Source of the DNA: an uncultured Eubacteriales bacterium
Lineage (GTDB): Bacteria; Bacillota; Clostridia; Christensenellales; CAG-138
Direction of reading: 5' to 3'
DNA: 64,000 nucleotides
Assembly (NCBI GenBank): GCA_900319345.1
Contig: ONNZ01000001.1
Span: 66,739-130,738, forward strand
Shown: positions 33,176 through 42,101 of the stretch, in pieces
Layout: each line of letters starts with the position of its first letter
Numbering within the stretch: the first letter of the stretch is position 1
Translations under genes and position numbers: made by a program
Notes under the pieces: generated by a model
Seen by the model: the letters and a program-made list of their open reading frames with translations, nothing else
Database searches by the model: none
Told to the model about the DNA's origin: nothing

Positions 33176-35080
33176 TTACAGCGCCTTGGTGGCGATCTCC
33201 TCCCGGACCATGGCCTGGAAGGCTTCCAGCGTCATGGCGCCCAGGTCGCCCTTGCTGCGGGAGCGGACGGACACCACGCCCTTCTCCACGTCCCGATCGC
33301 CGATGACCAGCATGTAGGGCACCTTCTGGAGCTGGGCCTCCCGGATCTTATAGCCCAGCTTCTCGTTCCGATCATCCACCTCCACCCGGACGCCCGCCTT
33401 GTCCAGCTGATCGGCGATGTCCTTGGACACCGCCAGCGTCCGGTCGGTGAGGGGCAGCACCTTCACCTGCACCGGGGCGAGCCAGGTGGGGAAGGCGCCG
33501 GCGAAGTGCTCCGTGATGACGCCGATGAACCGCTCGATGGAGCCGAAGACCACCCGGTGGATCATGATGGGCCGATGCTTCTCGCCGTCCGCGCCCACGT
33601 ATTCGAGCTCGAACCGCTCCGGCAGCTGGCTGTCCAACTGGATGGTGCCGCACTGCCAGGTACGGCCCAGGCAGTCCGCGATGTGGAAGTCCAGCTTGGG
33701 GCCGTAGAAGGCGCCGTCGCCCTCGTTGACGACGAAGGTTTTGCCCATGTCCGTGATGGCTTCCTTCAGGATGTCCTGGTTGTGCTCCCACTCCTCCACG
33801 GTGCCGATATGGTCCTCGGGCATGGTGGAGAGCTCGATCTCGTACTTGAGGCCGAATGTGGAGTACACCTCGTCGAAGAGCCGGACCACGTTCTTGATCT
33901 CGTCCTTCATCTGCTCGGGGGTCATGAAGATATGGGCGTCGTCCTGGGTGAAGCAGCGGACCCGGAACAGGCCGTGGAGGGCGCCGGACAGCTCGTGCCG
34001 GTGCACCAGGCCCAGCTCACCGCAGCGCAGGGGCAGATCCCGGTAGGAGTGGGGCTCACTGGAGTAGACCAGCATGCCGCCGGGGCAGTTCATGGGCTTT
34101 ACGGCGAAATCCTCTTCGTCGATGATGGTGGTGTACATGTTCTGCTTGTAGTGCTCCCAATGGCCGCTGCGCTCCCACAGGGTCCGCCGCAGGATGATGG
34201 GCGTGGAGATCTCCACGTACCCGTAGCGCTTGTGGATCTCCCGCCAGTAGTCGATGAGAGTGTTGCGGAGCACCATGCCCTTGGGCAGGAAGAAGGGGAA
34301 CCCGGGGCCCTCGTCGAGCAGCATGAACAGGCCCAGCTCCCGGCCCAGCTTCCGATGGTCCCGCTTCTTGGCCTCCTCGATGCGCTGGATGTACTCATCG
34401 AGGTCCGCTTTCTTCTCGAAGGCCGTGGCGTAGATCCGCTGGAGCATCTTGTTCTTCTCAGACCCCCGCCAGTAGGCGCCGGCGACGGACATGATCTTCA
34501 CGTTCTTCACCTTGCCCGTGGAGGCCACGTGAGGGCCCGCGCACAGGTCCACGAAGTCCCCCTGGCGATAGAAGCTGATGACAGCGTCCTCGGGGAGATC
34601 CCGAATGAGCTCCACCTTGTAGGGCTCCTGGCGCTCCTCCATGAAGGCGATGGCCTCCTCCCGGGGCAGCTCGAACCGCTCCTCCTTCAGGTTCTCGGCG
34701 ATGATCTTGTTCATCTCCTTCTCGATCCTGTCCAGGTCCTCCGGCGTGAAGGACTCGTCCCGGTCGAAGTCGTAGTAGAACCCGTTCTCGATGGCGGGGC
34801 CGATGGCCAGCTTGGTCTCGGGGAAGAGGCGCTTCACGGCCTGGGCCAGGATATGGGAGCCCGTGTGCCGCAGGGTCCAGCGGCCGTCGGCGTCCTCGAA
34901 GGTCAGGAGCTTCAAGGAGCAGTCCTGCTCGATGGGCCGAAAGGCGTCCGCTCGCTCGCCGTCGATGGCGCAGCCCAATGTGGCCTTGGCAAGCCGGGGG
35001 CTGATGCTGGCGGCGATGTCCAGGGCTGTGCTGCCGTTCTGGTATTCCCGTTGCGATCCGTCGGGGAATGTGATGATCAT
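33176..35080 (-). CDS. thrS: Threonyl-tRNA synthetase
   Basis: Class II synthetase of 634 residues: TGS domain (1-60, MIITFPDGSQREYQNG), editing domain with HTGSHILAQA and VDLCAGPHV, catalytic core with the Zn-binding Cys in MNCPGGMLVY and motif 2 RCGELGLVHRHELSGALHGLFRVR, and the C-terminal anticodon-binding domain (VKVLPLTD). The ATG at 35080 is inside the region downstream of a T-box terminator; a longer frame would read through that hairpin and is rejected. Confidence 0.97.
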   Translation of the reverse strand: MIITFPDGSQREYQNGSTALDIAASISPRLAKATLGCAIDGERADAFRPIEQDCSLKLLTFEDADGRWTLRHTGSHILAQAVKRLFPETKLAIGPAIENGFYYDFDRDESFTPEDLDRIEKEMNKIIAENLKEERFELPREEAIAFMEERQEPYKVELIRDLPEDAVISFYRQGDFVDLCAGPHVASTGKVKNVKIMSVAGAYWRGSEKNKMLQRIYATAFEKKADLDEYIQRIEEAKKRDHRKLGRELGLFMLLDEGPGFPFFLPKGMVLRNTLIDYWREIHKRYGYVEISTPIILRRTLWERSGHWEHYKQNMYTTIIDEEDFAVKPMNCPGGMLVYSSEPHSYRDLPLRCGELGLVHRHELSGALHGLFRVRCFTQDDAHIFMTPEQMKDEIKNVVRLFDEVYSTFGLKYEIELSTMPEDHIGTVEEWEHNQDILKEAITDMGKTFVVNEGDGAFYGPKLDFHIADCLGRTWQCGTIQLDSQLPERFELEYVGADGEKHRPIMIHRVVFGSIERFIGVITEHFAGAFPTWLAPVQVKVLPLTDRTLAVSKDIADQLDKAGVRVEVDDRNEKLGYKIREAQLQKVPYMLVIGDRDVEKGVVSVRSRSKGDLGAMTLEAFQAMVREEIATKAL

Positions 35081-35104
35081 ACGTGTTTCCTCTCTTTCTT
35101 CATA

Positions 35105-35329
35105 TAAACTAAAAGCCCCAATGCTGCATAACAGCACTGGGGCGCTTGGTTTGCGCGGTTCCACCCAAGTTTATCACTCGCATCCGGCGATATGGGGCCG
35201 GTCCCCTTCGAGTCGCCGGGCGGTCTTCCCCTCCTGCCCCCCGCGCGCCTTGCAGCCGGTGAACGCGCTCTCTGAAGAAGGACAGCCCTTGAGGGTACTG
35301 CTTCCCGGGTCAACCCCGAAATTAAAGGT
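35105..35329 (-). ncRNA. T-box leader, threonine specifier
   Basis: tRNA-sensing leader of thrS on the minus strand. GGGAAGCAGTA lies on the 5' side of the specifier loop, AGAGAGC is the distal motif, and GAAGACCG is the specifier loop flanked by GAGGG and CCCGG arms. The codon is ACC (Thr), at 35224-35222. The antiterminator GGGTGGAACCGCG (35166-35154) is followed by the terminator GCCCCAGTGCTG / CAGCATTGGGGC (35143-35132 / 35126-35115) and CTTTTAG. Confidence 0.95.
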
Positions 35330-35357
35330 ATTATACCACGACCATGCCGGGTGTCAA
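35330..35357 (-). promoter_or_regulatory. Promoter of thrS
   Basis: TTGACA (35352-35357), 16 bases, TATAAT (35330-35335) on the minus strand: both hexamers are perfect. Confidence 0.88.
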
Positions 35358-35359
35358 GT

Positions 35360-35580
35360 GATATTCGCCTGCGGCGAGCGAAATTTGCTGCGCAAGCTAA
35401 ATTGTGCCTTTGGCGCAGCGAAATCCGGCTGACGCCGAGCTATGGTGCCCCCAGCCCCCCAAGGGGGGGATTCCATTCGCCGTAAGGCGCATACCTTAAC
35501 CCGGCGTCAGCCGGATTTAGCCCACCGAAGGTGGATTTCGCTTGCATCGCAAATTTAGCCCGCGCAAAGCGCGGATTTCA
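35360..35580. repeat. String of short GC-rich hairpins between thrS and the yybS-like gene
   Basis: This 220-base block has no gene. Several hairpins are joined by recurring AAATTTAGC, GCGAAAT and GGATTTCGC linkers: TCGCC-TGC-GGCGA, GCTGCGC...GCGCAGC, CCCCCC-AA-GGGGGG, CCACC-GAA-GGTGG (35522-35534) and CCGCGC-AAA-GCGCGG (35560-35574). A perfect 17-base inverted repeat (35421-35437 / 35502-35518, AAATCCGGCTGACGCCG) encloses the middle. It looks like an accumulation site for short palindromic repeats. Confidence 0.8.
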
Positions 35581-35614
35581 CTTTTTGCTCCCGGGGCTCC
35601 TCGCCATTTTCCAT

Positions 35615-35643
35615 TTGACTCTTGCCGTCAATATATGTAAAAT
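35615..35643 (+). promoter_or_regulatory. Promoter of yybS-like/gdpP/rplI/dnaB, predicted leaderless
   Basis: TTGACT (35615-35620), 17 bases, TAAAAT (35638-35643); the ATG follows after exactly 6 bases, so the predicted +1 is the start codon. Confidence 0.75.
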
Positions 35644-35649
35644 GGTTGC

Positions 35650-36591
35650 ATGGAAAATAGCAGGGGAAAACAGAATGGGTTGACCTGGGGCCTGTGGCTG
35701 GGCTTCGCGGTGATGGGCGGATGCTCGGTATACTACTATCCCCTGTTCCTGCTGACCATGCTGGCGGTCCCGGCGGTGTGGGCGGCCATGGCCTTTCGGA
35801 CTCGGCCGGTGATGCTGCTGGTGGCCGGGGCGCTGGTGTTCCTCTTCGGCTATCTCATGGGCTACGCTCCCCTCAACTGCCTCTGCATCCTGGGGGCGTC
35901 GGCCCCAGCGGGCTGCGTCCTCTGGTTCAGCCAGAGGGAGCGCATGGGGAACTTCCAAAGCGTCCTCTACGTGTCGCTCCTGCTGACCTTCGGCCAGTTT
36001 TTGATCTTCTGCGTGCCGGATCTGGCGGCCACCGGCGACCCCTACGCGTCGCTCCGCAGCTACTTTGCCGAGGTGCCGGTGCTGTTCGAGGGCACCAGCC
36101 TCCACGACACGGCCCTGCTCCTGGTGAGCCGGATCGACGAGCTGATCGTGGGCTGCTTCTTCGCCTTCGCGGGGGGCTACGCCCTCATCAACGTGCTGCT
36201 GCTCCACGCCTTCAACAGGCGGCAGAAGGACATGCCTCTCTGCCCCCTGGGCCCCTACGGCACCTGGTCCGCCCCCTATGTGTACGTGATGATCCTGGGC
36301 GGCGCGAGCCTCCTCGTGACCATCCTGACCGTGACCACGGACACGCCCATGGTGTCGGCCCTGAGCCTGCTCCTCTATGAGATGTGGGCCCTGCCCCTGC
36401 TCCTTTCGGGGGCCAACTATCTGTACGCAATGCTGAAGCGCCGCCTGCCCCAAAAACGCATCGGGCTCCTGTACGGGCTGGTGATGGGGGCGGGGCTGGT
36501 GTTCCTGTATCAGATCTTCCAAATGGTACTGCTGCTGCTGGGCCTCGTGGGGGTCATCCGCAGGTGGCGGGCCGGAAAGGAACAGCGATGA
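35650..36591 (+). CDS. DUF2232 (YybS-like) membrane protein
   Basis: A 313-residue membrane protein with about eight helices, matching the DUF2232/YybS family. The role is unknown, but the place directly before gdpP-rplI-dnaB is conserved across Firmicutes. No ribosome-binding site precedes the ATG. It overlaps gdpP by 4 bases. Confidence 0.85.
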   Translation: MENSRGKQNGLTWGLWLGFAVMGGCSVYYYPLFLLTMLAVPAVWAAMAFRTRPVMLLVAGALVFLFGYLMGYAPLNCLCILGASAPAGCVLWFSQRERMGNFQSVLYVSLLLTFGQFLIFCVPDLAATGDPYASLRSYFAEVPVLFEGTSLHDTALLLVSRIDELIVGCFFAFAGGYALINVLLLHAFNRRQKDMPLCPLGPYGTWSAPYVYVMILGGASLLVTILTVTTDTPMVSALSLLLYEMWALPLLLSGANYLYAMLKRRLPQKRIGLLYGLVMGAGLVFLYQIFQMVLLLLGLVGVIRRWRAGKEQR

Positions 36592-38543
36592 AACGATATC
36601 GAGGGGTCCTGATCTTCCTGGCGGTGGCGCTGCTGGCTCTGGCCGGCGCGGTCTGGTATTATAACCAGATGCTGGGGTACCTGTGCCTGGGCGCGGCGGC
36701 CTTCGTCACGTTGATCGTGTGCCTGCTGCTGGTGGGCGTGGCAAGGCGCCAGCAGCAGCTCATGGACACCGTCTTCGCGGACAACGACACCGCCGCCTCG
36801 GAGCTGATCCGCAAGGTGAACATCCCGGTGCTTTTGATGGACCTGAACGGCAAGATCGTTTGGCGCAACGACGCCCTGGCCGCCGTGTTCGACGGGAAGA
36901 ACGTGCTGGACGTGCTGCCCAACTTCAAGCCCACCCAGCCCACGGTCCAGCAGATCCTGCTCTCCGGCACCAACTACCAGGTCATGACCATGCCGGTCCG
37001 CCGGAGCAACACCCGCAAAAAGCTCCTGTTCCAGTACTGGCTGGATCGGACCGAAGCCGCCCACTACCAGCGGCTGTACACGGAGCAGATGCCCTACGTG
37101 ATGCTGGTGTACATGGACAACTACGAGGAGCTGGCGGGAGATCGGCAGTTCCACGGTACGGCGGTTTTGGCCGAGGTGGAACGCCTGGTGTCCGAGCTTT
37201 GCCGCCGGACCGGGGGCATCTACCGCCGGTACGAGAACGGCCGCTTCCTCTGCGTGCTGGAGGCCGCGGAGGTCACCAAGATCGAGAAGGAAAAGTTTAA
37301 ATTACTGGAGCAGGCCCGGCACCTGGAGACGGGCACCGGCTCCACCCTGTCCCTGTCCGTGGCCGTGGGCATGGCGCCTAGGATCGCCCAGTCTGAGGAG
37401 GGGGCCCGCACCGCCATGGAGCTGGCTCTGGGCCGGGGCGGCGACCAGGCCGTGGTCCGGGACGGGGCCGACTACCGGTTCTACGGCGGCCGCAAGCAGC
37501 AGGACACCCGGCAGAGCCGGGTCAAGATGCGGCTCTTCGCCAAGGCCCTCCGTCAGCTCATCGAGGGCGGCGGGGACGTGTTCATCATGGGCCACAAGAA
37601 CCCGGACATGGACTGCCTGGGCGCGGCGTTGGGCATCGCCACCTGCGTGCTCCACACCCGCGTGCGGCCCTTCATCGTGCTGACGGAGCGGAACGACGCC
37701 ACGGCGGACGCCCTCTCGGAGATGGACCGGCTGGGGCTCAGCGAAAAGCTCCTCGTCACCGGCCCGGAGGCCTTGGAGATGGTGAAACCCAACGCCATCC
37801 TGGTGGTGGTGGACACCCAGCGGCCCATGATCACCGACTGCCCGGCCCTCCTCGATCGGGTGGAGAAGATCGTGCTCATCGACCACCACCGCCGCAGCGC
37901 GGACTACATCGAGAACCCCACCCTCCACTATCTGGAGTCTCGGGCCTCCTCCGCCTCGGAGATGGTCACGGAGGTGCTCCAGTACTACGACGAGTCCGTG
38001 CGGCCTGACAGCTTCGTGTGCAGCGCCCTGCTCGCGGGCATCGAGCTCGATACCAAGCAGTTCGTGTTCAACGTGGGCAGCCGGACCTTCGAGGCGGCGG
38101 GGTATTTGAGGCGGAACGGGGCGGATCTGACCTTGGTCAAGACCCTGTTCCAGAACGATTTTGACAGCTTCGTCCAGGTGGCCCGAACGGTGGAGAAGGC
38201 CGAGATCGGTGACGACGGCGTGGCCATCGCCATTTGCGAGCCCGGAGCCGAGGAGCCCCAGCTGGTGGCGGCCCGGGCGGCGGACGAGCTTTTGAAGGTG
38301 AAGGGCGTGAAGGCCGCCTTCACCCTGGCGGACATGGGCGATTACATCAACATCTCCGGCCGCAGTTACGGGCTCATCAACGTGCAGCTCATCTTGGAGC
38401 AGCTGGGCGGCGGCGGACATCTGACCATGGCCGGGGCCCAGGTCCGGGGCAAAACGGCGGAGGAGGCCGTAGCCCTGCTGAAGGACTGCATCCGGCCCCA
38501 GGAGCGACAGGAAACCACAGAAGAACCCGAAGGAGGAGAATGA
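36588..38543 (+). CDS. gdpP: c-di-AMP phosphodiesterase, GdpP family (DHH/DHHA1)
   Basis: A 651-residue membrane enzyme that hydrolyses cyclic di-AMP. Two N-terminal membrane helices (6-24, 28-48), a small PAS domain (about 70-130), a degenerate GGDEF domain (about 160-300, without an intact GGDEF signature), then the DHH domain with GHKNPDMDCLGAALG and IDHHRR, and the DHHA1 domain with GGGGHLTMAGAQV. Length and order match B. subtilis GdpP/YybT. GGAAAGGA precedes the ATG, which overlaps the preceding stop. Confidence 0.96.
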   Translation: MKRYRGVLIFLAVALLALAGAVWYYNQMLGYLCLGAAAFVTLIVCLLLVGVARRQQQLMDTVFADNDTAASELIRKVNIPVLLMDLNGKIVWRNDALAAVFDGKNVLDVLPNFKPTQPTVQQILLSGTNYQVMTMPVRRSNTRKKLLFQYWLDRTEAAHYQRLYTEQMPYVMLVYMDNYEELAGDRQFHGTAVLAEVERLVSELCRRTGGIYRRYENGRFLCVLEAAEVTKIEKEKFKLLEQARHLETGTGSTLSLSVAVGMAPRIAQSEEGARTAMELALGRGGDQAVVRDGADYRFYGGRKQQDTRQSRVKMRLFAKALRQLIEGGGDVFIMGHKNPDMDCLGAALGIATCVLHTRVRPFIVLTERNDATADALSEMDRLGLSEKLLVTGPEALEMVKPNAILVVVDTQRPMITDCPALLDRVEKIVLIDHHRRSADYIENPTLHYLESRASSASEMVTEVLQYYDESVRPDSFVCSALLAGIELDTKQFVFNVGSRTFEAAGYLRRNGADLTLVKTLFQNDFDSFVQVARTVEKAEIGDDGVAIAICEPGAEEPQLVAARAADELLKVKGVKAAFTLADMGDYINISGRSYGLINVQLILEQLGGGGHLTMAGAQVRGKTAEEAVALLKDCIRPQERQETTEEPEGGE

Positions 38544-38544
38544 T

Positions 38545-38991
38545 ATGAAAGTCGTGTTGGAACAGGACGTGAAGGGCACCGGCAAGAAGGGCGAGGTGGT
38601 GAACGTATCCGACGGATACGCCCGCAACTTCCTCCTGCCCCGGAAGATGGCTTCCCCGGCGGATTCCTCCGCGGTGAACGCCATGAACATCCAGAAGAGC
38701 GCCGCCCAGCATCGGAAGTTCGAGGCGGGCGTGAAGGCCAGGGAGCTCGCGAAGAAGCTGGACAACGCCATGGTGAAGGTCCCCGTCCGGGTGGGCGAGA
38801 ACGGCAAGATGTTCGGCACCGTCTCCGGCAAGGAGGTGGCCGCCGCCATCGAGGAGCAGCTGGGCCTCACCGTGGACAAGAAGAAGATCAGCCTGGACAC
38901 CGTTCGCTCCACCGGCGAATACGTGGCCAAGCTCTCCCTGTTCGAAGAGGTCAAAGCCAATCTGAAGGTCATCGTCGAGGAACAGAAATAA
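38545..38991 (+). CDS. rplI: 50S ribosomal protein L9
   Basis: L9 of 148 residues. The N-terminal rRNA-binding domain (MKVVLEQDVKGTGKKGEVVNV then DGYARNFLLPRKMA) is joined by a long helix (50-80) to the C-terminal domain (GKMFGTVSGKEVAAAI). Starts one base after the gdpP stop, in the conserved gdpP-rplI-dnaB order; GGAGGAG is its ribosome-binding site. Confidence 0.98.
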   Translation: MKVVLEQDVKGTGKKGEVVNVSDGYARNFLLPRKMASPADSSAVNAMNIQKSAAQHRKFEAGVKARELAKKLDNAMVKVPVRVGENGKMFGTVSGKEVAAAIEEQLGLTVDKKKISLDTVRSTGEYVAKLSLFEEVKANLKVIVEEQK

Positions 38992-38992
38992 A

Positions 38993-40330
38993 GTGGAAGA
39001 GCGACTGGAACGGGTACTGCCCAACAATCTGGACGCGGAGAAATCCGTGCTGGGGAGCATGCTCCTCGAGAAGGACGCCCTGGAACTGGTGCTGGAACAG
39101 CTCCGCGTGGAGGACTTCTACAGCGCCGCCCATCAGCGGATCTTCGAGGCCATGGCCAACATCCGCACCGCAGGCCAGGCCGTGGACCTGGTCACCCTCA
39201 GCGAGGAGCTGGAGCGCCGGGGCTTTTTGGACATGGTCGGCGGCGCGGTGTATCTCACCGAGCTCATGGCCTTCGTGCCCACGGCGGCTAACGTGAGCTA
39301 CTACGCCAAGATCGTGGAGGAGCGCAGCGTCCAGCGGAGCTTGGTCCACGCCGGCAACGAGATGATCCGGGACGGCATGAACGACGACAAGGACGTGGAC
39401 GAGAGCTTGAACCTGGCGGAGAAGCGGATCTACGACATCTCCATGCGCAAGACCGAGGACTCCATCGCCCCCATCCGGGACATCGTGCCCGACGCCCTCA
39501 ATGAGATCGGGGACCTCATGGCCCGGCAGGGGAAGCTGACCGGCGTCGCCACGGGCTTCAGGGACCTGGACCGCATGACCAACGGCCTGCAGAAGTCGGA
39601 CCTCATCATCGTGGCCGCCCGGCCCGCCATGGGCAAGTCCGCCTTCGCCCTGAACATCGCCCAGTACGCCGCCCTCCACGACAACCGCTCCGTGGTCTAT
39701 TTCTCCCTGGAGATGGGCAAGGAGCAGCTGGTCATGCGCATGCTCTGCACGGAGGCCTCCGTGGACTCCCAGCGGATCAAGGAGGGACTGTTGACCGACG
39801 AGGAGATGAGCCGGCTCATGGACGCGGCGGAGCCCATGCAGCGGAGCAAGATCAGCATCGACGACGGGGGCAACGCCACCGTGGCCAGCATCCGGTCGAA
39901 GTGCCGCCGGCTCAAGGCCAAGCAGGGGCTGGACCTGGTCATCGTGGACTATATGCAGCTCATGAGCGGCACGGGCATGGGGAACCGCAAGAGCGACTCC
40001 AGGCAGCAGGAGGTCTCCGACATGACCCGGGCCATGAAGCTGCTGGCTCGAGAGCTGGACGTACCCATCATGCTCCTCGCCCAGCTGAACCGAGGCCCCG
40101 AGACCCGGCAGGACCACAAGCCCATGATCGCGGACCTGCGGGAGAGCGGCTCCATCGAGCAGGACGCCGATATGGTCATCCTCCTCTACCGGCCCCAGGT
40201 CTACGACTCCTCCCTGGACAACACCTCGGAGATCATCATCGCCAAGCACCGCCACGGCCCCACCGGCGACGTGCAGCTGGCATGGCAGGGCGAGTACACC
40301 CGGTTCATGAACCTGGCGAAGGAACAATAG
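38993..40330 (+). CDS. dnaB: Replicative DNA helicase DnaB
   Basis: Ring helicase of the replication fork, 445 residues (called dnaC in Bacillus). N-terminal primase-interacting domain (LPNNLDAEKSVLGSMLLEKDALE), then a RecA-like motor with Walker A ARPAMGKSAFALN, Walker B VIVDYMQLM and the QEVSDMTRAMKLLARELDVPI motif. It starts with GTG one base after rplI; GAGGAA lies just upstream. Confidence 0.97.
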   Translation: MEERLERVLPNNLDAEKSVLGSMLLEKDALELVLEQLRVEDFYSAAHQRIFEAMANIRTAGQAVDLVTLSEELERRGFLDMVGGAVYLTELMAFVPTAANVSYYAKIVEERSVQRSLVHAGNEMIRDGMNDDKDVDESLNLAEKRIYDISMRKTEDSIAPIRDIVPDALNEIGDLMARQGKLTGVATGFRDLDRMTNGLQKSDLIIVAARPAMGKSAFALNIAQYAALHDNRSVVYFSLEMGKEQLVMRMLCTEASVDSQRIKEGLLTDEEMSRLMDAAEPMQRSKISIDDGGNATVASIRSKCRRLKAKQGLDLVIVDYMQLMSGTGMGNRKSDSRQQEVSDMTRAMKLLARELDVPIMLLAQLNRGPETRQDHKPMIADLRESGSIEQDADMVILLYRPQVYDSSLDNTSEIIIAKHRHGPTGDVQLAWQGEYTRFMNLAKEQ

Positions 40331-40342
40331 AGGGTTTGATCC

Positions 40343-41020
40343 ATGTACCGTATCTTCCTGGTGGAGGACGACCCGATCATCGCCGAGACGGTGCAGAAGC
40401 ACCTTGAAAGCTGGGGCTGGCAGGTGAAGGCCGCAGCGAATTTCGCCCGGGTCATGGACGACTTTTCCGCCTTCGACCCCCAGCTGGTGCTGCTGGACAT
40501 CTCCCTGCCCGTTTACAACGGCTACCACTGGTGCAGCGAGATCCGCAAGGTCTCCCGGGTGCCGGTGATCTTCCTCTCCTCCGCCTCGGACAACATGAAC
40601 ATCGTCATGGCCATGCACATGGGGGGCGACGACTTCATCCCCAAGCCCTTCGATCTGAACGTGCTGACGGCCAAGGTCCAGGCCCTGCTGCGGCGGACCT
40701 ACGAGTTCTCCCGGGAGCAGGCTGAAATCGCCCTGGGCGGCGGTGCCCTGCGGCTTCGGGAGGGGGTGTTCGTGAAGGGCGATCTGCGGCTGGAGCTGAC
40801 CCGGAACGAGTTCCGCATACTGGAGATGCTCCTGGAGAACCGGGGCCGGATCGTCAGCCGGGAGGAGCTTATGGAGCGGCTTTGGTCCACGGACAGCTTC
40901 GTGGACGAGAACACCTTGAGCGTCAACGTGAACCGGCTCCGCAAGAAGCTGGAGGGGGCGGGCCTTTTCGACGCCATCCGCACCCGCAAGGGCGAGGGGT
41001 ACATCATCGAAGCCCTATGA
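40343..41020 (+). CDS. OmpR-family response regulator (BceR-like)
   Basis: A 225-residue two-component regulator: receiver domain with the phospho-acceptor D52 (VLLDISLP) and the Lys of FIPKPFD, then a winged-helix DNA-binding domain (about 130-225, LTRNEFRILEMLLENRGRIVSREELMERLW). The order regulator, kinase, ABC ATPase, FtsX-type permease is the Bce arrangement, in which the transporter itself senses antimicrobial peptides. It begins 12 bases after dnaB with a weak ribosome-binding site. Confidence 0.93.
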   Translation: MYRIFLVEDDPIIAETVQKHLESWGWQVKAAANFARVMDDFSAFDPQLVLLDISLPVYNGYHWCSEIRKVSRVPVIFLSSASDNMNIVMAMHMGGDDFIPKPFDLNVLTAKVQALLRRTYEFSREQAEIALGGGALRLREGVFVKGDLRLELTRNEFRILEMLLENRGRIVSREELMERLWSTDSFVDENTLSVNVNRLRKKLEGAGLFDAIRTRKGEGYIIEAL

Positions 41021-42000
41021 AGCTGTTCCTGTCCTATCTCAAATCCCATTTACGACTGCTGCTGATGCTGGCTCTGTTCGGGGCCGTGTCCGCGGCGGTC
41101 CTTTTGCTGTATCGGGCGCCCCTCGAAGGGGCCCTGTACGCCCTGCTGCTGTGCCTCGCTCTGGGCCTCGGCTTCCTCGCAGCGGGGTTCCTCCGCTATC
41201 GCCGGAAGCACCGGGCCCTGCAGCGGGCCCTGGTGCAGCTTCCCGAGGGCCTGCCGCCCCTGCCGGAGCCCCAGGACGCCCCGGAGGCGGATTATCAAGC
41301 TTTGCTCACCGCCCTCGACGAGGACCGGCGCCAGATCGCCGCCCGCGCCGCCCAGGACCGGGATAGGGCGGAGACCTTCTACACCGCCTGGGTCCACCAG
41401 ATCAAGACCCCCATGGCGGCCATGGACCTGCTGCTCCAAAGCGGGCAGCCGGACGGAGCGCTGCTGAAGGGGGAGCTGTTCCGCATGGAGAAGTACGCGG
41501 ACCTGGTGCTGACCTACCAGCGGCTGGGGAGCGACACCACGGACCTGGTGCTGAAGGCATGCGACCTCGATACCGTCATCCGGGCCGCCGTGAAGGAGTA
41601 CGCCCGGCTGTTCATATTGAAGAAGCTGACCCTGTCCTTCACACCCACGGGCCTCACGGTCCTCACCGACAAGAAGTGGCTGGGGTTCGTCATCGGTCAG
41701 CTCCTGAGCAACGCCCTCAAGTACACCCAGACTGGGGGTGTGTCCGTCTACGCCCAGGGCCAACGCCTTATCATCGAGGACACGGGCGTGGGCATCCCGC
41801 CGGAGGAGCTGCCCCGGATCTTCGAAAAGAGCTTCACCGGCGAGAACGGCCGCGCCGCCGAGCGTACCACGGGCCTGGGGCTGTACCTCTGCCGCCGGGC
41901 CTGTGCCCTGTTGGGGCATCGGATCTCCGCCGAATCGGAGGTGGGCAAAGGGACGAAGGTCATCCTGGACCTGACCCGACCGGAGCTTCCCACAGAATGA
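41017..42000 (+). CDS. Intramembrane-sensing histidine kinase (BceS-like)
   Basis: A 327-residue kinase. Two N-terminal helices (13-33, 37-58) are joined by only a few residues, so there is no real external sensor domain. The phospho-acceptor His is in WVHQIKTPMAAMD. The ATPase domain has LLSNALKYTQ, DTGVGIPPEELPRIFEKSF and a TTGLGLYLCRR box. This is the intramembrane-sensing type that works with Bce ABC transporters. It overlaps the regulator gene by 4 bases. Confidence 0.92.
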   Translation: MKLFLSYLKSHLRLLLMLALFGAVSAAVLLLYRAPLEGALYALLLCLALGLGFLAAGFLRYRRKHRALQRALVQLPEGLPPLPEPQDAPEADYQALLTALDEDRRQIAARAAQDRDRAETFYTAWVHQIKTPMAAMDLLLQSGQPDGALLKGELFRMEKYADLVLTYQRLGSDTTDLVLKACDLDTVIRAAVKEYARLFILKKLTLSFTPTGLTVLTDKKWLGFVIGQLLSNALKYTQTGGVSVYAQGQRLIIEDTGVGIPPEELPRIFEKSFTGENGRAAERTTGLGLYLCRRACALLGHRISAESEVGKGTKVILDLTRPELPTE

Positions 42001-42005
42001 CGAAT

Positions 42006-42034
42006 CTTACAAAACCGTAAGCTTCCCGTAAGCT
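42006..42034 (+). promoter_or_regulatory. Probable response-regulator operator upstream of the ABC genes
   Basis: Two direct copies of CCGTAAGCT (42015-42023, 42026-42034) are spaced 11 bp, one helical turn. The first also forms an inverted pair CTTAC (42006-42010), 6 bases, GTAAG (42017-42021). Confidence 0.7.
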
Positions 42035-42064
42035 AACGAAATGGCAGCCCCCGGAGAACGGGGG

Positions 42065-42070
42065 TATACT
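42065..42070 (+). promoter_or_regulatory. -10 box of the Bce-type ABC transporter promoter
   Basis: TATACT with only TGGCAG at the -35 position, as expected for an activator-dependent promoter. The operator repeats lie just upstream. Confidence 0.6.
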
Positions 42071-42101
42071 TGTCCCATCAAGCACGATGGAGGAAACGGA
42101 T

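Noticed and set aside
36384..36587. Longer N-terminus for the GdpP protein
   Set aside because: It lies in another frame over the conserved yybS-like gene; the ATG at 36588 with GGAAAGGA and a membrane helix directly after it is the fitting start.
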